From an uncultured Oribacterium sp. (GTDB taxonomy: Bacteria > Bacillota > Clostridia > Lachnospirales > Lachnospiraceae), in assembly GCA_902485915.1 (NCBI GenBank), contig CABTMH010000066.1, positions 1-5,440 on the forward strand: 5,440 bases of DNA. Direction: 5' to 3'. The notes beneath the pieces were generated by a model that was not told the DNA's origin, did no database searches, and was given only the letters and a program-made list of their open reading frames with translations. The position numbers and the translations under genes are program-made. Shown one piece after another: positions 5,398-5,440 of this stretch (position 1 is the first letter of the stretch; the number at the start of each line of letters is the position of its first letter).

Positions 5398-5429
5398 AGA
5401 CTCGCGCGAAAGCGCGGGTCTTATTTTTT
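5398..5429 (+). terminator. Plus-strand rho-independent terminator at the right edge
   Basis: AGACTCGCGC (5398-5407), GAAA tetraloop (5408-5411) and GCGCGGGTCT (5412-5421) form a 10-bp stem with one G-T pair, followed by TATTTTTT. The tetraloop and T-tract both read correctly only on the plus strand; on the minus strand the stem is followed by AAATGTT. No plus-strand gene precedes it in this window. Confidence 0.75.
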
Positions 5430-5440
5430 ACAAATAAATT

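Overview
The window is most likely chromosomal DNA of a Gram-positive bacterium of the Bacillota, probably a clostridial (Lachnospiraceae-like) lineage. The reasons are a type IV pilus (T4P) assembly locus arranged as in clostridia, strong Shine-Dalgarno (SD) sites in front of nearly every gene, use of a TTG start, and a phosphinothricin-acetyltransferase-like GNAT protein of a type common in that group. Coding DNA is GC-rich and the gaps are AT-rich. The taxonomic placement is inference from protein character, not a database match.

All six recognised genes lie on the minus strand, so transcription runs from the right edge to the left. In that order they are: a GNAT N-acetyltransferase (5342-4647) followed by a hairpin terminator; a membrane-anchored pilin-like protein (4462-3761) with its own promoter and terminator; a prepilin peptidase (3513-2542) with its own promoter; and a tight cluster of pilM-like (2448-1387), pilN-like (1390-326) and pilO-like (314 to beyond the left edge).

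The pilus genes form a coherent set. The peptidase would cleave and N-methylate prepilins at the membrane. The PilM-like actin-fold protein would sit in the cytoplasm and bind the INLM motif at the N-terminus of the PilN-like protein. The PilN-like and PilO-like bitopic proteins would form the coiled-coil alignment complex linking the cytoplasmic motor to the pilus. The pilin-like protein may be an unusual substrate or minor pilin. The GNAT gene looks like an unrelated neighbour.

The non-coding parts hold more than spacers. Perfect inverted repeats sit on two separate promoters (3577-3605 and 4532-4567). A hairpin resembling the right end of an IS200/IS605-type element lies between the peptidase gene and pilM. 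The right edge has a 15-bp palindrome and a plus-strand terminator with no plus-strand gene to serve. I see no tRNA, rRNA, CRISPR array, intact insertion sequence or defence system. The core is a recognisable T4P locus rather than a new system; the oddities are the extra loop in the peptidase, the His-for-Glu change in the pilin-like protein, the low-complexity PilN tail and the promoter and intergenic repeats.
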